Numbered from the stretch's first letter, positions 7,018-16,854 are shown. The stretch is 41,925 bases of DNA from Cohnella lupini (GCF_003386205.1 NZ_QRDY01000031.1:1-41925), one strand, 5' to 3'. The notes: generated by a model not told the origin, from the letters alone. Numbers and translations are program-made.

Positions 7018-8289
7018 ATGCGGAATTTGACTTTAGGTCGTAAAATGACGTTGGGTTTCATTGGTTTGATCGTGCTGTTGGGCTTGGCATTCGTGCTCTT
7101 GCTCATGGAAATGGACCTTGCGGAGCATAAAACCTTGTTCATCGAAGTGATTATCATTTTCTTGGTTTTGGCGGGAGCCGCAGGCTTCGGGCTGACTTGG
7201 CTAGCGCGCAATTTGAGCGAGTCGATCGGCGGAGTGACGTCGACGCTGCGGAATATCGCTTCCTCCGGCGGAGACCTTACGAGACGCATACATATTAGAT
7301 CTACGGACGAAATGGGCGATCTGGCCGGAGCGGCGAATCATATGCTCGACGGCTTGCAGAAGATGATGAGGGAGCTTCGCGATAGCACGGCGGAGCTTGC
7401 GGCGTCCGCGATCCTGTTAAAGCAAGGCGCGGACGAGAACGCCCGCGTGAGCAGCGAAGTTTCCAAGGCCGTGGAGAAGGTAGCAGCGGGATCGGAAACC
7501 CAAGTCGCGCAGTCCCAAGAAATATCGGCTACGATGCAAGAGACGTTGGATGGCCTTAATCAAGTCGCGGCCACGACGACGGGCGTTTCCGATGCCGCTC
7601 AGTCAACCGTGAGCCGTGCGGCGGCAGGCTCCGAATTGCTGCAATCGACGTCCGGGGAAATCGCGCAGGTAGAGAAAGCTTTCCGTTCTTTGCAGGAAGT
7701 CGTAAGAGGCTTGAACGACAAATCGGAGCAGGTTCGCGAAGTCATCGGTTATATATCCGAAGTCGCGAATCAGACCAACCTGCTTGCCCTTAACGCGGCG
7801 ATCGAGGCCGCTCGCGCAGGCGAGCATGGCCGAGGCTTCGCGGTCGTAGCCGGAGAAATCCGCAAGCTGGCGGATCAAACGCAGCAATCCGCCGTTCAGA
7901 TCGGAGATACGATCGGAACGATGTCGAGCGATATCGGACAAGTGGCCGCGATGTTCGAGCAAAGCGCCGGTCAGGTATTCTCGGCCGTGTCCGGAATGCA
8001 GAACGCCGAAGAGACTTTCCGGGATATCGTGGACAAGGTCGGTAGCCTAAGCGCGAATATCGTCGACGTGGCCGCATCTGTCGAACAGATGTCGGCGGGA
8101 AGCACGTCGGTGGTCCAGTCGATCCAAGATATCTCGCGCATAACGGAAGAGACCGCGTCGTTCACCGAGCAAGTATCCGCGATGACGGAGCAGCAACAGT
8201 CCTCCACGGAAGAGATGGCGCGTACGGCCGAGAATTTGAGCTCGATGGCCACACGACTGAAAGGCTTGGTCGGTAATTTCAAGACTTAG
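7018..8289 (+). CDS. Methyl-accepting chemotaxis protein with minimal outer loop
   Basis: Chemoreceptor signalling through CheA/CheW. Two membrane helices (about residues 11-29 and 41-62) are joined by only about 11 residues, so there is no extracellular ligand domain. A HAMP domain follows (about 63-115), then the long coiled-coil signalling domain. The highly conserved hairpin tip is intact (EVANQTNLLALNAAIEAARA followed by GEHGRGFAVVAGEIRKLA). GGGAGG lies 9 nt before the ATG at 7018; a TTG at 7012 is too close to it. The gene ends at a clear terminator. It may sense a membrane or cytoplasmic cue or a partner protein. Confidence 0.92.
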   Translation: MRNLTLGRKMTLGFIGLIVLLGLAFVLLLMEMDLAEHKTLFIEVIIIFLVLAGAAGFGLTWLARNLSESIGGVTSTLRNIASSGGDLTRRIHIRSTDEMGDLAGAANHMLDGLQKMMRELRDSTAELAASAILLKQGADENARVSSEVSKAVEKVAAGSETQVAQSQEISATMQETLDGLNQVAATTTGVSDAAQSTVSRAAAGSELLQSTSGEIAQVEKAFRSLQEVVRGLNDKSEQVREVIGYISEVANQTNLLALNAAIEAARAGEHGRGFAVVAGEIRKLADQTQQSAVQIGDTIGTMSSDIGQVAAMFEQSAGQVFSAVSGMQNAEETFRDIVDKVGSLSANIVDVAASVEQMSAGSTSVVQSIQDISRITEETASFTEQVSAMTEQQQSSTEEMARTAENLSSMATRLKGLVGNFKT

Positions 8290-8336
8290 CAGCAAGATCT
8301 CTCAGAAGATAACGATGGAATAACCTTCATATCGTC

Positions 8337-8372
8337 ACGGATCCGCGATAAAAGCGGATCCGTATTTTTTTT
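8337..8372 (+). terminator. Rho-independent terminator after the chemoreceptor gene
   Basis: Perfect 10-bp stem ACGGATCCGC / GCGGATCCGT with a 7-nt loop, followed by eight T residues (8365-8372). It isolates groESL from the upstream gene. Confidence 0.93.
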
Positions 8373-8395
8373 GTGCAGGTTTAATGTAAAAGGAC

Positions 8396-8424
8396 TTGAA
8401 AACTATCGGCAAAAACCGTATCAT
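8396..8424 (+). promoter_or_regulatory. Sigma-A promoter of groESL
   Basis: TTGAAA (8396-8401), a 17-bp spacer and TATCAT (8419-8424). The predicted start point lies just before the CIRCE operator, the usual arrangement for HrcA-repressed groESL. Confidence 0.8.
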
Positions 8425-8436
8425 AGAAAATGGTTA

Positions 8437-8463
8437 TTAGCACTTAACACAATCGAGTGCTAA
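8437..8463 (+). promoter_or_regulatory. CIRCE operator (HrcA binding site)
   Basis: Left arm TTAGCACTT (8437-8445), 9-bp spacer, right arm GAGTGCTAA (8455-8463). The consensus arms are TTAGCACTC and GAGTGCTAA, so only the last base of the left arm differs. HrcA bound here would block groESL transcription until heat stress. Confidence 0.95.
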
Positions 8464-8521
8464 CAGGAATGATGGCTTCAAGAAAAAAACATACACCTAC
8501 TTAAGAAGGAGGCTATTTACA

Positions 8522-8806
8522 ATGATTAAACCTTTGGGTGACCGCGTTCTTGTGGAAGCGAACGCAAAAGAAGAAAAAACGATCAGCGGTATCGTATTGC
8601 CGGATACCGCGAAAGAAAAGCCGCAAGAAGGAACGATTATCGCGGTGGGTAGCGGAGCTTTGACTAAAGACGGTGAACGGATCGCGCTTGAGGTAAAAGA
8701 AGGCGACCGTGTGTTGTTCTCTAAATATGCGGGCACTGAAATCAAGTACGAAGGCAAAGAGTATTTGATCATGAAAGAAAGCGATATCCACGCAATCGTC
8801 GGTTAA
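8522..8806 (+). CDS. groS: Co-chaperonin GroES
   Basis: The 94-residue lid of the GroEL chamber. Starts IKPLGDRVLVEA. The mobile loop (EEKTISGIVLPDTAKEKPQEG) carries the I-V-L contact for GroEL, and the C-terminus reads YLIMKESDIHAIVG. AAGGAGG lies upstream of the ATG. It is first in the HrcA/CIRCE-controlled groESL operon. Confidence 0.98.
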   Translation: MIKPLGDRVLVEANAKEEKTISGIVLPDTAKEKPQEGTIIAVGSGALTKDGERIALEVKEGDRVLFSKYAGTEIKYEGKEYLIMKESDIHAIVG

Positions 8807-8897
8807 GACTTACTTAAGCTTGCGGCAGGAATCGGTAATCATAGGGCGACCGTAAACGGCAGCCTATAGGAACAGATCTTAAGGAGGGTAATTAACG

Positions 8898-10529
8898 ATG
8901 GCTAAAGAAATTAAATTCAGCGAAGACGCGCGTCGCGCAATGCTTCGCGGTGTAGATGCATTGGCGAACGTAGTAAAAGTAACGCTCGGACCGAAAGGCC
9001 GTAACGTCGTTCTCGAGAAAAAATTCGGTTCCCCGCTTATCACGAACGATGGCGTGACGATCGCTAAAGAAATCGAGCTGGAAGACGCATTCGAGAACAT
9101 GGGCGCGCAGCTTGTTAAAGAAGTCGCAACGAAAACGAACGATATTGCCGGCGACGGTACGACTACGGCAACCGTTCTTGCGCAAGCGATGATTCGCGAA
9201 GGCTTGAAAAACGTAACGGCGGGCGCTAACCCGATGGTCATCCGTAAAGGAATCGACAAAGCGGTTAGAGCGGCTGTAGAGGAATTGCAAAAGATCTCCA
9301 AACCGGTCGAAGGCCGTAACGATATCGCTCAAGTTGCCGCTATCTCGGCAGCGGATGACGAAGTCGGCCAATTGATCGCGGACGCCATGGATAAAGTCGG
9401 CAAAGACGGCGTTATCACGGTCGAAGAATCCAAAGGCTTTAACACGGATCTTGAAGTCGTAGAAGGTATGCAATTCGACCGCGGCTACATTACTCCGTAC
9501 ATGATTACCGATACGGATAAAATGGAAGCTAACCTTGACAACCCGTTGATCCTGATCACCGACAAGAAAATCTCGAACATTCAAGAGATCTTGCCGGTAC
9601 TGGAGAAAGTCGTTCAATCCGGCAAGCAATTGCTGATCATCGCGGAAGACATCGAAGGCGAAGCGTTGTCCACGCTCGTCGTTAACCGTCTTCGCGGAAC
9701 GTTCACATGCGTCGGCGTTAAAGCTCCGGGCTTCGGCGATCGCCGCAAAGCGATGCTGCAAGATATCGCGGCTCTTACCGGCGGTCAAGTGATCACCGAA
9801 GAACTGGGTCTTGAACTGAAATCGACGACGGTACAACAATTGGGTACGGCACGTCAAGTGCGCGTAAACAAAGAAAACACGATCATCGTAGACGGTTCCG
9901 GCGACAAAGCGGACATCACTGCCCGCGTAAACCAAATCAAAGCGCAAATCGAAGATACGACTTCCGACTTCGACCGCGAGAAATTGCAAGAGCGTCTGGC
10001 TAAATTGGCTGGCGGCGTTGCGGTTATCAAAGTCGGCGCAGCTACTGAAACCGAGTTGAAAGAGCGCAAACTTCGCATCGAAGATGCTCTTAACGCGACT
10101 CGCGCGGCAGTAGAAGAAGGAATCGTTTCCGGTGGCGGTACGGCACTCGTGAACGTATACGGCGCTGTTGCAGCGGTTAGCGCTGAAGGCGACGAGAAAA
10201 CGGGCGTGAACATCATCCTTCGCGCACTGGAAGAGCCTATTCGCACGATCGCGGCTAACGCAGGCCAAGAAGGCTCCGTTATCGTCGAGCGTCTGAAGAA
10301 GGAAGCCGTAGGCACGGGTTATAACGCGGCTACCGGCGAGTGGGTTAACATGTTCGAAGCCGGAATCATCGATCCGGTTAAAGTTACTCGTTCCGCGTTG
10401 CAGAACGCTGCGTCCGTAGCGGCCATCTTCTTGACGACCGAAGCGGTTATCGCCGATAAGCCAGAGAAGGACAAAGGCGGCGCTGGCGGCGGAATGCCTG
10501 ATATGGGCGGCATGGGCGGCATGATGTAA
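8898..10529 (+). CDS. groL: Chaperonin GroEL
   Basis: The 543-residue ATP-driven folding chamber. Present are the equatorial LGPKGRNVVLEKKFG, the nucleotide-binding GDGTTTATVLAQAM, the apical segment (KISNIQEILPVLEKV) and the flexible GGM-rich tail GGGMPDMGGMGGMM. GGAGG precedes the ATG, 91 bp after groES. Codon use is very regular, as expected for a highly expressed gene, which also keeps a 458-codon antisense frame open; that frame is not a gene. Confidence 0.98.
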   Translation: MAKEIKFSEDARRAMLRGVDALANVVKVTLGPKGRNVVLEKKFGSPLITNDGVTIAKEIELEDAFENMGAQLVKEVATKTNDIAGDGTTTATVLAQAMIREGLKNVTAGANPMVIRKGIDKAVRAAVEELQKISKPVEGRNDIAQVAAISAADDEVGQLIADAMDKVGKDGVITVEESKGFNTDLEVVEGMQFDRGYITPYMITDTDKMEANLDNPLILITDKKISNIQEILPVLEKVVQSGKQLLIIAEDIEGEALSTLVVNRLRGTFTCVGVKAPGFGDRRKAMLQDIAALTGGQVITEELGLELKSTTVQQLGTARQVRVNKENTIIVDGSGDKADITARVNQIKAQIEDTTSDFDREKLQERLAKLAGGVAVIKVGAATETELKERKLRIEDALNATRAAVEEGIVSGGGTALVNVYGAVAAVSAEGDEKTGVNIILRALEEPIRTIAANAGQEGSVIVERLKKEAVGTGYNAATGEWVNMFEAGIIDPVKVTRSALQNAASVAAIFLTTEAVIADKPEKDKGGAGGGMPDMGGMGGMM

Positions 10530-10573
10530 TAGAGGTAAAAAAAGACCTGTAAATTTGATTTGAATAAGATTCG

Positions 10574-10609
10574 AGGCCTCTCAGGACAACTGAGAGGCCT
10601 TTATTTATT
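10574..10609 (+). terminator. Terminator of groESL
   Basis: Perfect 11-bp stem AGGCCTCTCAG / CTGAGAGGCCT with a GACAA loop, followed by TTATTTATT. Confidence 0.88.
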
Positions 10610-10638
10610 GGTGCGCCGTCTTAACTATAAAATGGAGT

Positions 10639-10672
10639 AGCCCTCGACCGATATTATCGGTGGTCGAGGGCT
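10639..10672. repeat. Palindromic hairpin in the gap after groEL
   Basis: AGCCCTCGACC (10639-10649) and GGTCGAGGGCT (10662-10672) form a perfect 11-bp stem, and the 12-nt loop is itself partly palindromic. No T-run follows on either strand. A weaker stem (AAACCCA 10693-10699 with TGGGTTT 10720-10726) follows. The rest of the 339-bp gap before the next gene shows no recognisable riboswitch. Confidence 0.55.
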
Positions 10673-10868
10673 GTTAAGGTTGTTTCAAGCCCAAACCCAT
10701 TTTTTTCTTCTGCGGAAGTTGGGTTTACACAAAAATAGAATTTAGTTAACAATAGACCGTTACACTCGAGGTTATGACTTTCAAGCAGAAGATAAAGGTG
10801 GTGTAGCCTGAACTCTGGAACCTGTCGTATATTCATGTAAATATCATCCAAAGATAGGGAGTTATATC

Positions 10869-13800
10869 ATGCAAATCACATCAAAGAAATACTCTAAATT
10901 GCTAAGCATTCTCCTGTTATTTTCCATGATATTAACTATTATACCGCCGATGGCGGCATCGGCAGCCGAGCCTGTATCGAGTCTTGCCGGCAACGGCACG
11001 ATGAATGACCCTTATGAAATCGGCAACGAGGCGGAATTGTTATTCGCCGTCGGAAAGATGAATACCGGCGACGCGACCTATAGCGTTTCGAAGACGTATG
11101 CCTTGACGGCGGACATCGCTCTGACGAGCAACTTCCCCATGATCAACTCGTTCGCCGGCACATTGGACGGTCAGGGGCACAAGATTACCGGACTTGTCAT
11201 CGCGGCTAATAACACCACGGGTAACGTTGGTTTTATCAAGAACGCCACCGGCTCCGCATTGATTAAAGACTTGATTATCGAGAATGCATCGGTTATCCGT
11301 AACTTCACGTCGGTGATGAGAACGCAAGACGGAATTCTCGTTGGCTATATGACCGGTACGGGACATATATCTGGCGTTCAGGTCACAGGTTCGATTACCG
11401 AGTCGGTTACCGGAGCCGCGGGGGACCACGATCACGCCGTCGGCGGCATCGTAGGCTCGAGTTACACGGGCACGGCCAACGGTACGGTCATAGAAGACTC
11501 ATTCTTCAAAGGAACCGTTAAGTTAGACGGTACCGTAGGCTTTAAAGTCGCTCAGGTTGGCGGCATTGTCGGCTTCACGACGAATACAATCGTGCGTCGG
11601 AACATCGCGATGGGCGATATCTATAACTATGTGACCCCGAACTCGAACGCCACTTACTTCAACGCGTCGCTGATTGCGGGTCTTCTGACGAACAACTCGC
11701 CTCTTAATAGCAACGTTGCCTACGAGGGCACGGTTCACTATAAGTGGGATGTCTTAACGGGACGCGTCGCTAATAAAGATATCGGAAGTCTATATGGCAA
11801 TACGCCCTCGCCCGTAACGGGCAGCAATAACCTGTCTAGCGAAGATATTATGATGCAGCGGGACGAGGGCTCCGATCAGAATCCGTACCGGATCACGACG
11901 AAGCCCAACACCGACAATGTGGTCAACGCGGCTATCACGCCGAAGACGCCGTCGGATCTCCGAGAACAAGCTACCTATGAAGCGATGAAATGGAATTTCG
12001 ACACCCGTTGGCAGATGGATGCCGTAAACGGATATCCCGTATTGTCGTTCAAGAAAGACGAGAATGCGTATCAGCTCTTCGGCGATGGCACCGCGGCCGA
12101 TCCGTTTCAAATCGGGAATGAAGAAGATTTGCTGTTCGCCGTCGAAAAAATAAATGACAGCGATTCGATCTACAGTAGCGCGAAAGCCTATATCTTGACC
12201 TCGGATATCGCGCTGACTGGGAACTTCCCTATGATAGATAACTTCAGCGGCGTGTTCGACGGTCATGGGCACAAAATTACCGGATTGACGATCGTAGCCG
12301 GCGATACGGGGGGGAATGCCGGTTTTATCCGAAACGCCGTCGGCAGCGCCTTAATCAAGGACCTGATTATCGAGGGCGCGTCGTTTAATCGTCGTTTCAC
12401 GTCGGTGGCGCGGTCGCAAGACGGGATCCTTGTGGGCTATTTGAGCCAGACAAGCCATATCTCCGGCGTTCAGGTCACCGGCTCAATTACCGTAACGGTA
12501 TCCGGGGCTGCTGGTGATCACGATCACGTCGTCGGCGGAATCGTAGGCTCGGCTTATACGACCACGGTCGATGGAACCACCATTGAAGACAGCTTCTTCA
12601 ACGGAACCGTTAAGATCGACGGCGACACGGCATTCAAAGTCGCGGAGGCAGGCGGAATCGTCGGTACGACGACCAATAGCATCGTGCGCCGCAACATCGC
12701 GATGGGCGACATCTATAACTACGCCACGCCCACCGCTACCGCTACTTATTTCAACGCTTCGCTGATCGCGGGCGTCCTGACGAACAACTCTACCTTTGAC
12801 AACAACGTTGCCTACAAGGGGACGATCCACTACAAATGGGATGTTCTAACGGAAGGCTCCACGAACAAAGACATCGGCAGTCTCTATGCCAATACGCCCG
12901 CGCCTGTTAAGGGCAGCAATAACCTGGCTAGCGAAGATATCATGATGCAGAGAGACGAGGGCTCCGATCAGAATCCGTACCGGATTACGTCCAAGTCCAG
13001 ATACGACAATGTCGTGAACGAGTATATTTCGTTGAAGACGCCGGCGGAGCTTGCGCAGAAAGCGGCCTATGAGGCCATCAACTGGGATTTCGACACCCGT
13101 TGGAAAATGGATGCCGTAAACGGTTATCCGGTCTTGAAGTTTATCAGCGACTCCGCGGAACACGAAGAACCGCTCTATACGATCGCGGCCTTCAGCGATA
13201 TGCATATCGACTATGGTTTGCAAGATAACGCCGACACCGTCCGGCAGCAAACCCGCAAGGCGATGGCCAAGATCAAAGATGAAGAGGATCCCGACGTCGT
13301 GATCATTTCGGGCGATTCCATTAGTACCCACGGATCGCCGATCTGGGATGATGCGACCTTCGACAAGGTTACCTCCCAAATGACGGATGCGTTCAAACAA
13401 ACGACCAAAGACGGCAAAGTACTCTATACCAACGGCAACCATGATTACGAGGTCGGCCTTACCGAATACAATTCGGGAGCCTACATCGACGCGATGATGC
13501 AGGCCGACGTTGGAGCCTATGAGGATGTTCTTTACGAGGATGCCGTCCGGAAGACCAATCTTATCGCTTACCATTATGAGATCGACGGCATTCATTTTAT
13601 CGGTATCAACACCCCTTATAATGGCGATGGAGCCATTACCGACTCCATATATACTCCGGAATCGATCGAATGGGTGAAGAACATTCTAGCCGGAATCGGT
13701 CAAGAGGAACAAGTGATCGTGATGGGGCATTACGGCCTGTTGGATTCCCGCGGGTTAACCCCCGACTATGGGCTTCATAACAGCAACGGCATGGAAGCCG

Positions 13801-16800
13801 AATTGAAAAGAATTCTGCTGGATCATCCGAATCTGCTTTACATTTACGGACATGATCACGGCGGCCCGGAGCAATTTATCGAAAGGGATACGTATGAACG
13901 CGTGACTCCCTACAATGCCGACGGCAGCATCGAGCCTGTCCGCAACGCCCGTTCCAGCGGTTTCGTCTCCAGCTTCGCCGGTTCGCTCAGTTATTACAAC
14001 AATCGCTTTAATGCAGGAGCGCTCTCGGCCGCGCAGCCGCTGGTCGTGCAGTCGTTGATGATCTACGTCTATGCCGACCATTACGAGCTGCAAATGAAGA
14101 ACTACGGCGAACAGACCGGAGCCGTGGCGACCCCGCGGTCCTTCAAGATCCCGTTCAAAAAGCTGATTACTTCGTCCGAGTACACGATCGACAGAGGCCG
14201 AAGCACGGTTACCGATATTGCCCACAAGACCACGATCGGCGATTTCATCCAAGGATTCGATCAAGCGAACGAAATTAAGGTTTATGATCTTGCGGGTACC
14301 GAGATTACCGATAAAGGCCGTTATGTTCGGTCGGATATGACGGTCAAGCGCATCGTGAACGGCGCCGAAGGCGATTCCCTGCGCGTGTTGGTGAACAAAG
14401 CCGCTCTGAACTCGGACGGCCCATATCCGCTCTCTACCGTTCCATCGTCCGCGGACACGGAGATGGTGGTAGGCGCCGACCAGAAGGACAACAAGATTGT
14501 CGTATACAATCAGAACAGCCCCGATTGGAACGACAGCGGTTCCGTTGTGTGGAGCTGGAAGCCGACTACCGCAGAGGGATTTAGAAATATCGGAAAATAT
14601 ACGAACGTAAGCGACGCGAAATTGCGCTACAGCGATTTTTACGGCGGATACGTGGCGCTTACGACGGCCTCCGGCGGCTTCGTAGGAGTGATAGACTACG
14701 AGACGGGAGAGAGTCTGTTCTCTCGCAATAATGTCGTAGAGAACAATCCCCATTCCATCGAACTGCTGCCGGATGGCAATATCGCGGTCGCGAGCAGCAC
14801 CGGCAATGCGATTACCCTATACGCGTCCTCGCAAGGGGATAGCAACGGTTATTATTCGCGAGTTTCCTTGCCGGGAGCTCACGGCGTGACCTGGGATCCG
14901 AAGCGTGACGTGCTCTGGGCAATCGGCGATTATCAGGTAGTCGCTTATAAGATTACCGGTACGGCGGAGCAGCCTGTTCTAACGCTTCAAGAGGATTTAG
15001 CTACCGATCTTCCTTTCGTCCAAGGAGATATCGGAGCCTGGGGTCACGATCTATATCCGGTTTACGGGAACAATGATCTGTTCTGGGTCGTCACGGGAGA
15101 TAACGTGTTCCAGTTCAATGCCGCGACCCTAACCGTCAGCACGGACTATGAAGGATACAACGATATTTACAGCAAGAACATGAAATCCATCGGCAACCAG
15201 CCATTCTCCGGTACGATCATTCGCGCGGTGCCTAACGAAACGCTGAATCCCAACTGGAACACCGAAAAGGTAGAAATCTACCGACCGGACGGCCAGGGCG
15301 GATACACCAAAGAAGAGCGGACTCAAATCCGAGAGACGTTCTACAAGGCGCGGGTCTGGTATTATACCTATCAAACGGCGGCAGGCGTTGCCCCATCCGT
15401 CACGAAGGTGACCGTATCCCCTGCGACGATCGAGGTCCAGAAGGGTGAAACGCAGAAATTCCGCGCGATCGTTACCGCGCAAGGTGGCGCGCCGGAGAGC
15501 GTCACTTGGGCGGTTTACGGTAACCAAGCAGCAAATACGGCCATTACGAATGACGGCACGCTGACGATTGCCGCAGACGAGACTGCGACAACCCTGACCG
15601 TGACCGCGACATCCGCCTTCGACGGCACGAAGGTCGGCACGGGCACCGTGACCGTTACGGATGAGCCGGTTCAGCCGATCATTCTGCAAAGAATCGTGCA
15701 GCCGGGTAATATCGCGGAGCTAGCTAACGGCACTCCTAAAACGGCGGAAGCACTCGGGCTGCCCGCGTCAGTCACCTTAGCGACGTACGGCGGCGGCACC
15801 ACAACCATGCCGGCGGCTGTTCATTGGAACGTGGCTTCCAGTTCCTACAACCCGTCTCTTGCTTCCGCTCAGACCTTCACGGTAAACGGAGCGGTGACGT
15901 TGCCGGACGGAGTGACCAACCCGGACGACGTTCCGCTTACGGTCACCGTCAGCGTGTCGGTTAAAGCCCGCAGCTCCGATGGATCGGCTCCGACGTACTA
16001 TACGATTACCGCTTCGGCGGGCGAGAACGGCAGTATCTCGCCTTCCGGTACGGTCAATGTGGTAAGAGGCGGAAGTCAAAGCTTCACGATTAAAGCGAAC
16101 GACGGCTATAAGATTGCCGGCGTTACCGCGGACGGACAAAATATCGGCAACGTTTCAACCTATAGCTTCAGTAACGTGACCGCTAGTCACAGCATTAGCG
16201 CATCGTTCGTTAAAGAGGAGATCGTCATAACTCCTCCTGACGAATCGACGGATAAGCCGACGGATAAGCCAAACCTCGACGATGTCAAAGCAGGCGCGTG
16301 GTATAACGATGACGTGGATTTTGTCGTTGCGCACGGGTTAATGAAAGGCACCGGCGATCATACGTTCAGTCCGAACGCGGAATTGACCCGGGGAATGATC
16401 GCTACCATTCTCGGACAGCATTACGGCTTGGACGTAAGCAAGTACGGCGAGAATTCATTCGATGACGTGGACAGCAACAAGTATTACGCCCCTTATGTCG
16501 AGTGGGTACGCGATGTCGGAATCGCCGGGGGGATCGGGAACAACAAGTTTGATCCGAATGCGCCGATTATACGGCAGGACTTGGCCGTTATTCTCATGAG
16601 ATACGCGGGGGTTGCCGGATTAAACCTCCCCGTAGTCAAAGAGAATACGGGATTCAAAGATGACGCAGACATCTCGACTTATGCGAAAGATGCGGTTAAG
16701 ACGTTCTTTATGGCGGGAATCTTCACCGGGAAGCCGGGCGGAAAATTCGATCCGAAAGGCGTCATTACCCGAGCCGAGGTTGCGGCTATTCTGCATCGGT

Positions 16801-16826
16801 TCATCGAGACGGCAATTAAGGAATAA
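10869..16826 (+). CDS. Giant S-layer-anchored metallophosphoesterase with GLUG-type repeats
   Basis: A 1985-residue exported protein. Signal peptide about 1-33 (ends AASAAEP). Two GLUG-type modules follow (about 41-395 and 405-762), rich in GGIVG/GILVGY turns expected of a beta-solenoid. A calcineurin-type phosphoesterase spans about 770-1040 with all metal motifs: FSDMH, ISGDS, NGNHDYE, MGHYG and YGHDHGG. Next come a propeller-like region resembling DUF6528 (about 1197-1500), a Big_2-type Ig domain (VTKVTVSPATIEVQKGE), a second Ig-like domain, a beta-grasp-like repeat (YYTITASAGENGSISPSG), and three SLH domains (about 1800-1985) that bind pyruvylated wall polymer. GGGAG lies 7 nt before the ATG. 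It is probably monocistronic and ends at a terminator. The substrate is unknown; a surface nuclease, nucleotidase or phosphodiesterase are all possible. Confidence 0.88.
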   Translation: MQITSKKYSKLLSILLLFSMILTIIPPMAASAAEPVSSLAGNGTMNDPYEIGNEAELLFAVGKMNTGDATYSVSKTYALTADIALTSNFPMINSFAGTLDGQGHKITGLVIAANNTTGNVGFIKNATGSALIKDLIIENASVIRNFTSVMRTQDGILVGYMTGTGHISGVQVTGSITESVTGAAGDHDHAVGGIVGSSYTGTANGTVIEDSFFKGTVKLDGTVGFKVAQVGGIVGFTTNTIVRRNIAMGDIYNYVTPNSNATYFNASLIAGLLTNNSPLNSNVAYEGTVHYKWDVLTGRVANKDIGSLYGNTPSPVTGSNNLSSEDIMMQRDEGSDQNPYRITTKPNTDNVVNAAITPKTPSDLREQATYEAMKWNFDTRWQMDAVNGYPVLSFKKDENAYQLFGDGTAADPFQIGNEEDLLFAVEKINDSDSIYSSAKAYILTSDIALTGNFPMIDNFSGVFDGHGHKITGLTIVAGDTGGNAGFIRNAVGSALIKDLIIEGASFNRRFTSVARSQDGILVGYLSQTSHISGVQVTGSITVTVSGAAGDHDHVVGGIVGSAYTTTVDGTTIEDSFFNGTVKIDGDTAFKVAEAGGIVGTTTNSIVRRNIAMGDIYNYATPTATATYFNASLIAGVLTNNSTFDNNVAYKGTIHYKWDVLTEGSTNKDIGSLYANTPAPVKGSNNLASEDIMMQRDEGSDQNPYRITSKSRYDNVVNEYISLKTPAELAQKAAYEAINWDFDTRWKMDAVNGYPVLKFISDSAEHEEPLYTIAAFSDMHIDYGLQDNADTVRQQTRKAMAKIKDEEDPDVVIISGDSISTHGSPIWDDATFDKVTSQMTDAFKQTTKDGKVLYTNGNHDYEVGLTEYNSGAYIDAMMQADVGAYEDVLYEDAVRKTNLIAYHYEIDGIHFIGINTPYNGDGAITDSIYTPESIEWVKNILAGIGQEEQVIVMGHYGLLDSRGLTPDYGLHNSNGMEAELKRILLDHPNLLYIYGHDHGGPEQFIERDTYERVTPYNADGSIEPVRNARSSGFVSSFAGSLSYYNNRFNAGALSAAQPLVVQSLMIYVYADHYELQMKNYGEQTGAVATPRSFKIPFKKLITSSEYTIDRGRSTVTDIAHKTTIGDFIQGFDQANEIKVYDLAGTEITDKGRYVRSDMTVKRIVNGAEGDSLRVLVNKAALNSDGPYPLSTVPSSADTEMVVGADQKDNKIVVYNQNSPDWNDSGSVVWSWKPTTAEGFRNIGKYTNVSDAKLRYSDFYGGYVALTTASGGFVGVIDYETGESLFSRNNVVENNPHSIELLPDGNIAVASSTGNAITLYASSQGDSNGYYSRVSLPGAHGVTWDPKRDVLWAIGDYQVVAYKITGTAEQPVLTLQEDLATDLPFVQGDIGAWGHDLYPVYGNNDLFWVVTGDNVFQFNAATLTVSTDYEGYNDIYSKNMKSIGNQPFSGTIIRAVPNETLNPNWNTEKVEIYRPDGQGGYTKEERTQIRETFYKARVWYYTYQTAAGVAPSVTKVTVSPATIEVQKGETQKFRAIVTAQGGAPESVTWAVYGNQAANTAITNDGTLTIAADETATTLTVTATSAFDGTKVGTGTVTVTDEPVQPIILQRIVQPGNIAELANGTPKTAEALGLPASVTLATYGGGTTTMPAAVHWNVASSSYNPSLASAQTFTVNGAVTLPDGVTNPDDVPLTVTVSVSVKARSSDGSAPTYYTITASAGENGSISPSGTVNVVRGGSQSFTIKANDGYKIAGVTADGQNIGNVSTYSFSNVTASHSISASFVKEEIVITPPDESTDKPTDKPNLDDVKAGAWYNDDVDFVVAHGLMKGTGDHTFSPNAELTRGMIATILGQHYGLDVSKYGENSFDDVDSNKYYAPYVEWVRDVGIAGGIGNNKFDPNAPIIRQDLAVILMRYAGVAGLNLPVVKENTGFKDDADISTYAKDAVKTFFMAGIFTGKPGGKFDPKGVITRAEVAAILHRFIETAIKE
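10989..13148 (+). repeat. In-gene tandem duplication, 1092-bp period
   Basis: Two copies of a 364-codon module lie in exact register: the GGC of GNGTMNDPYEIGNE at 10989 and of GDGTAADPFQIGNE at 12081, and the GAT of MDAVNGYPVL at 12018 and 13110, are both 1092 bp apart, so there is no net insertion or deletion between these points. Nucleotide differences are scattered, with many at third codon positions, so the duplication is not recent and is held in frame by selection. Confidence 0.9.
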
Positions 16827-16854
16827 TTGAAATCACGAACAGAAGGCTTAACAA

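Noticed and set aside
8892..10268. 458-codon open frame antisense to groEL
   Set aside because: It is a shadow of the strongly biased groEL codon use; no ribosome binding site and no family resemblance.
10610..10868. Riboswitch before the S-layer gene
   Set aside because: Hairpins are present, but no core of a known class (cyclic di-GMP, SAM, FMN, TPP and others) could be recognised.
13755..14753. 332-codon minus-strand frame inside the S-layer gene
   Set aside because: Low-complexity shadow of the coding strand without start signals or family resemblance.
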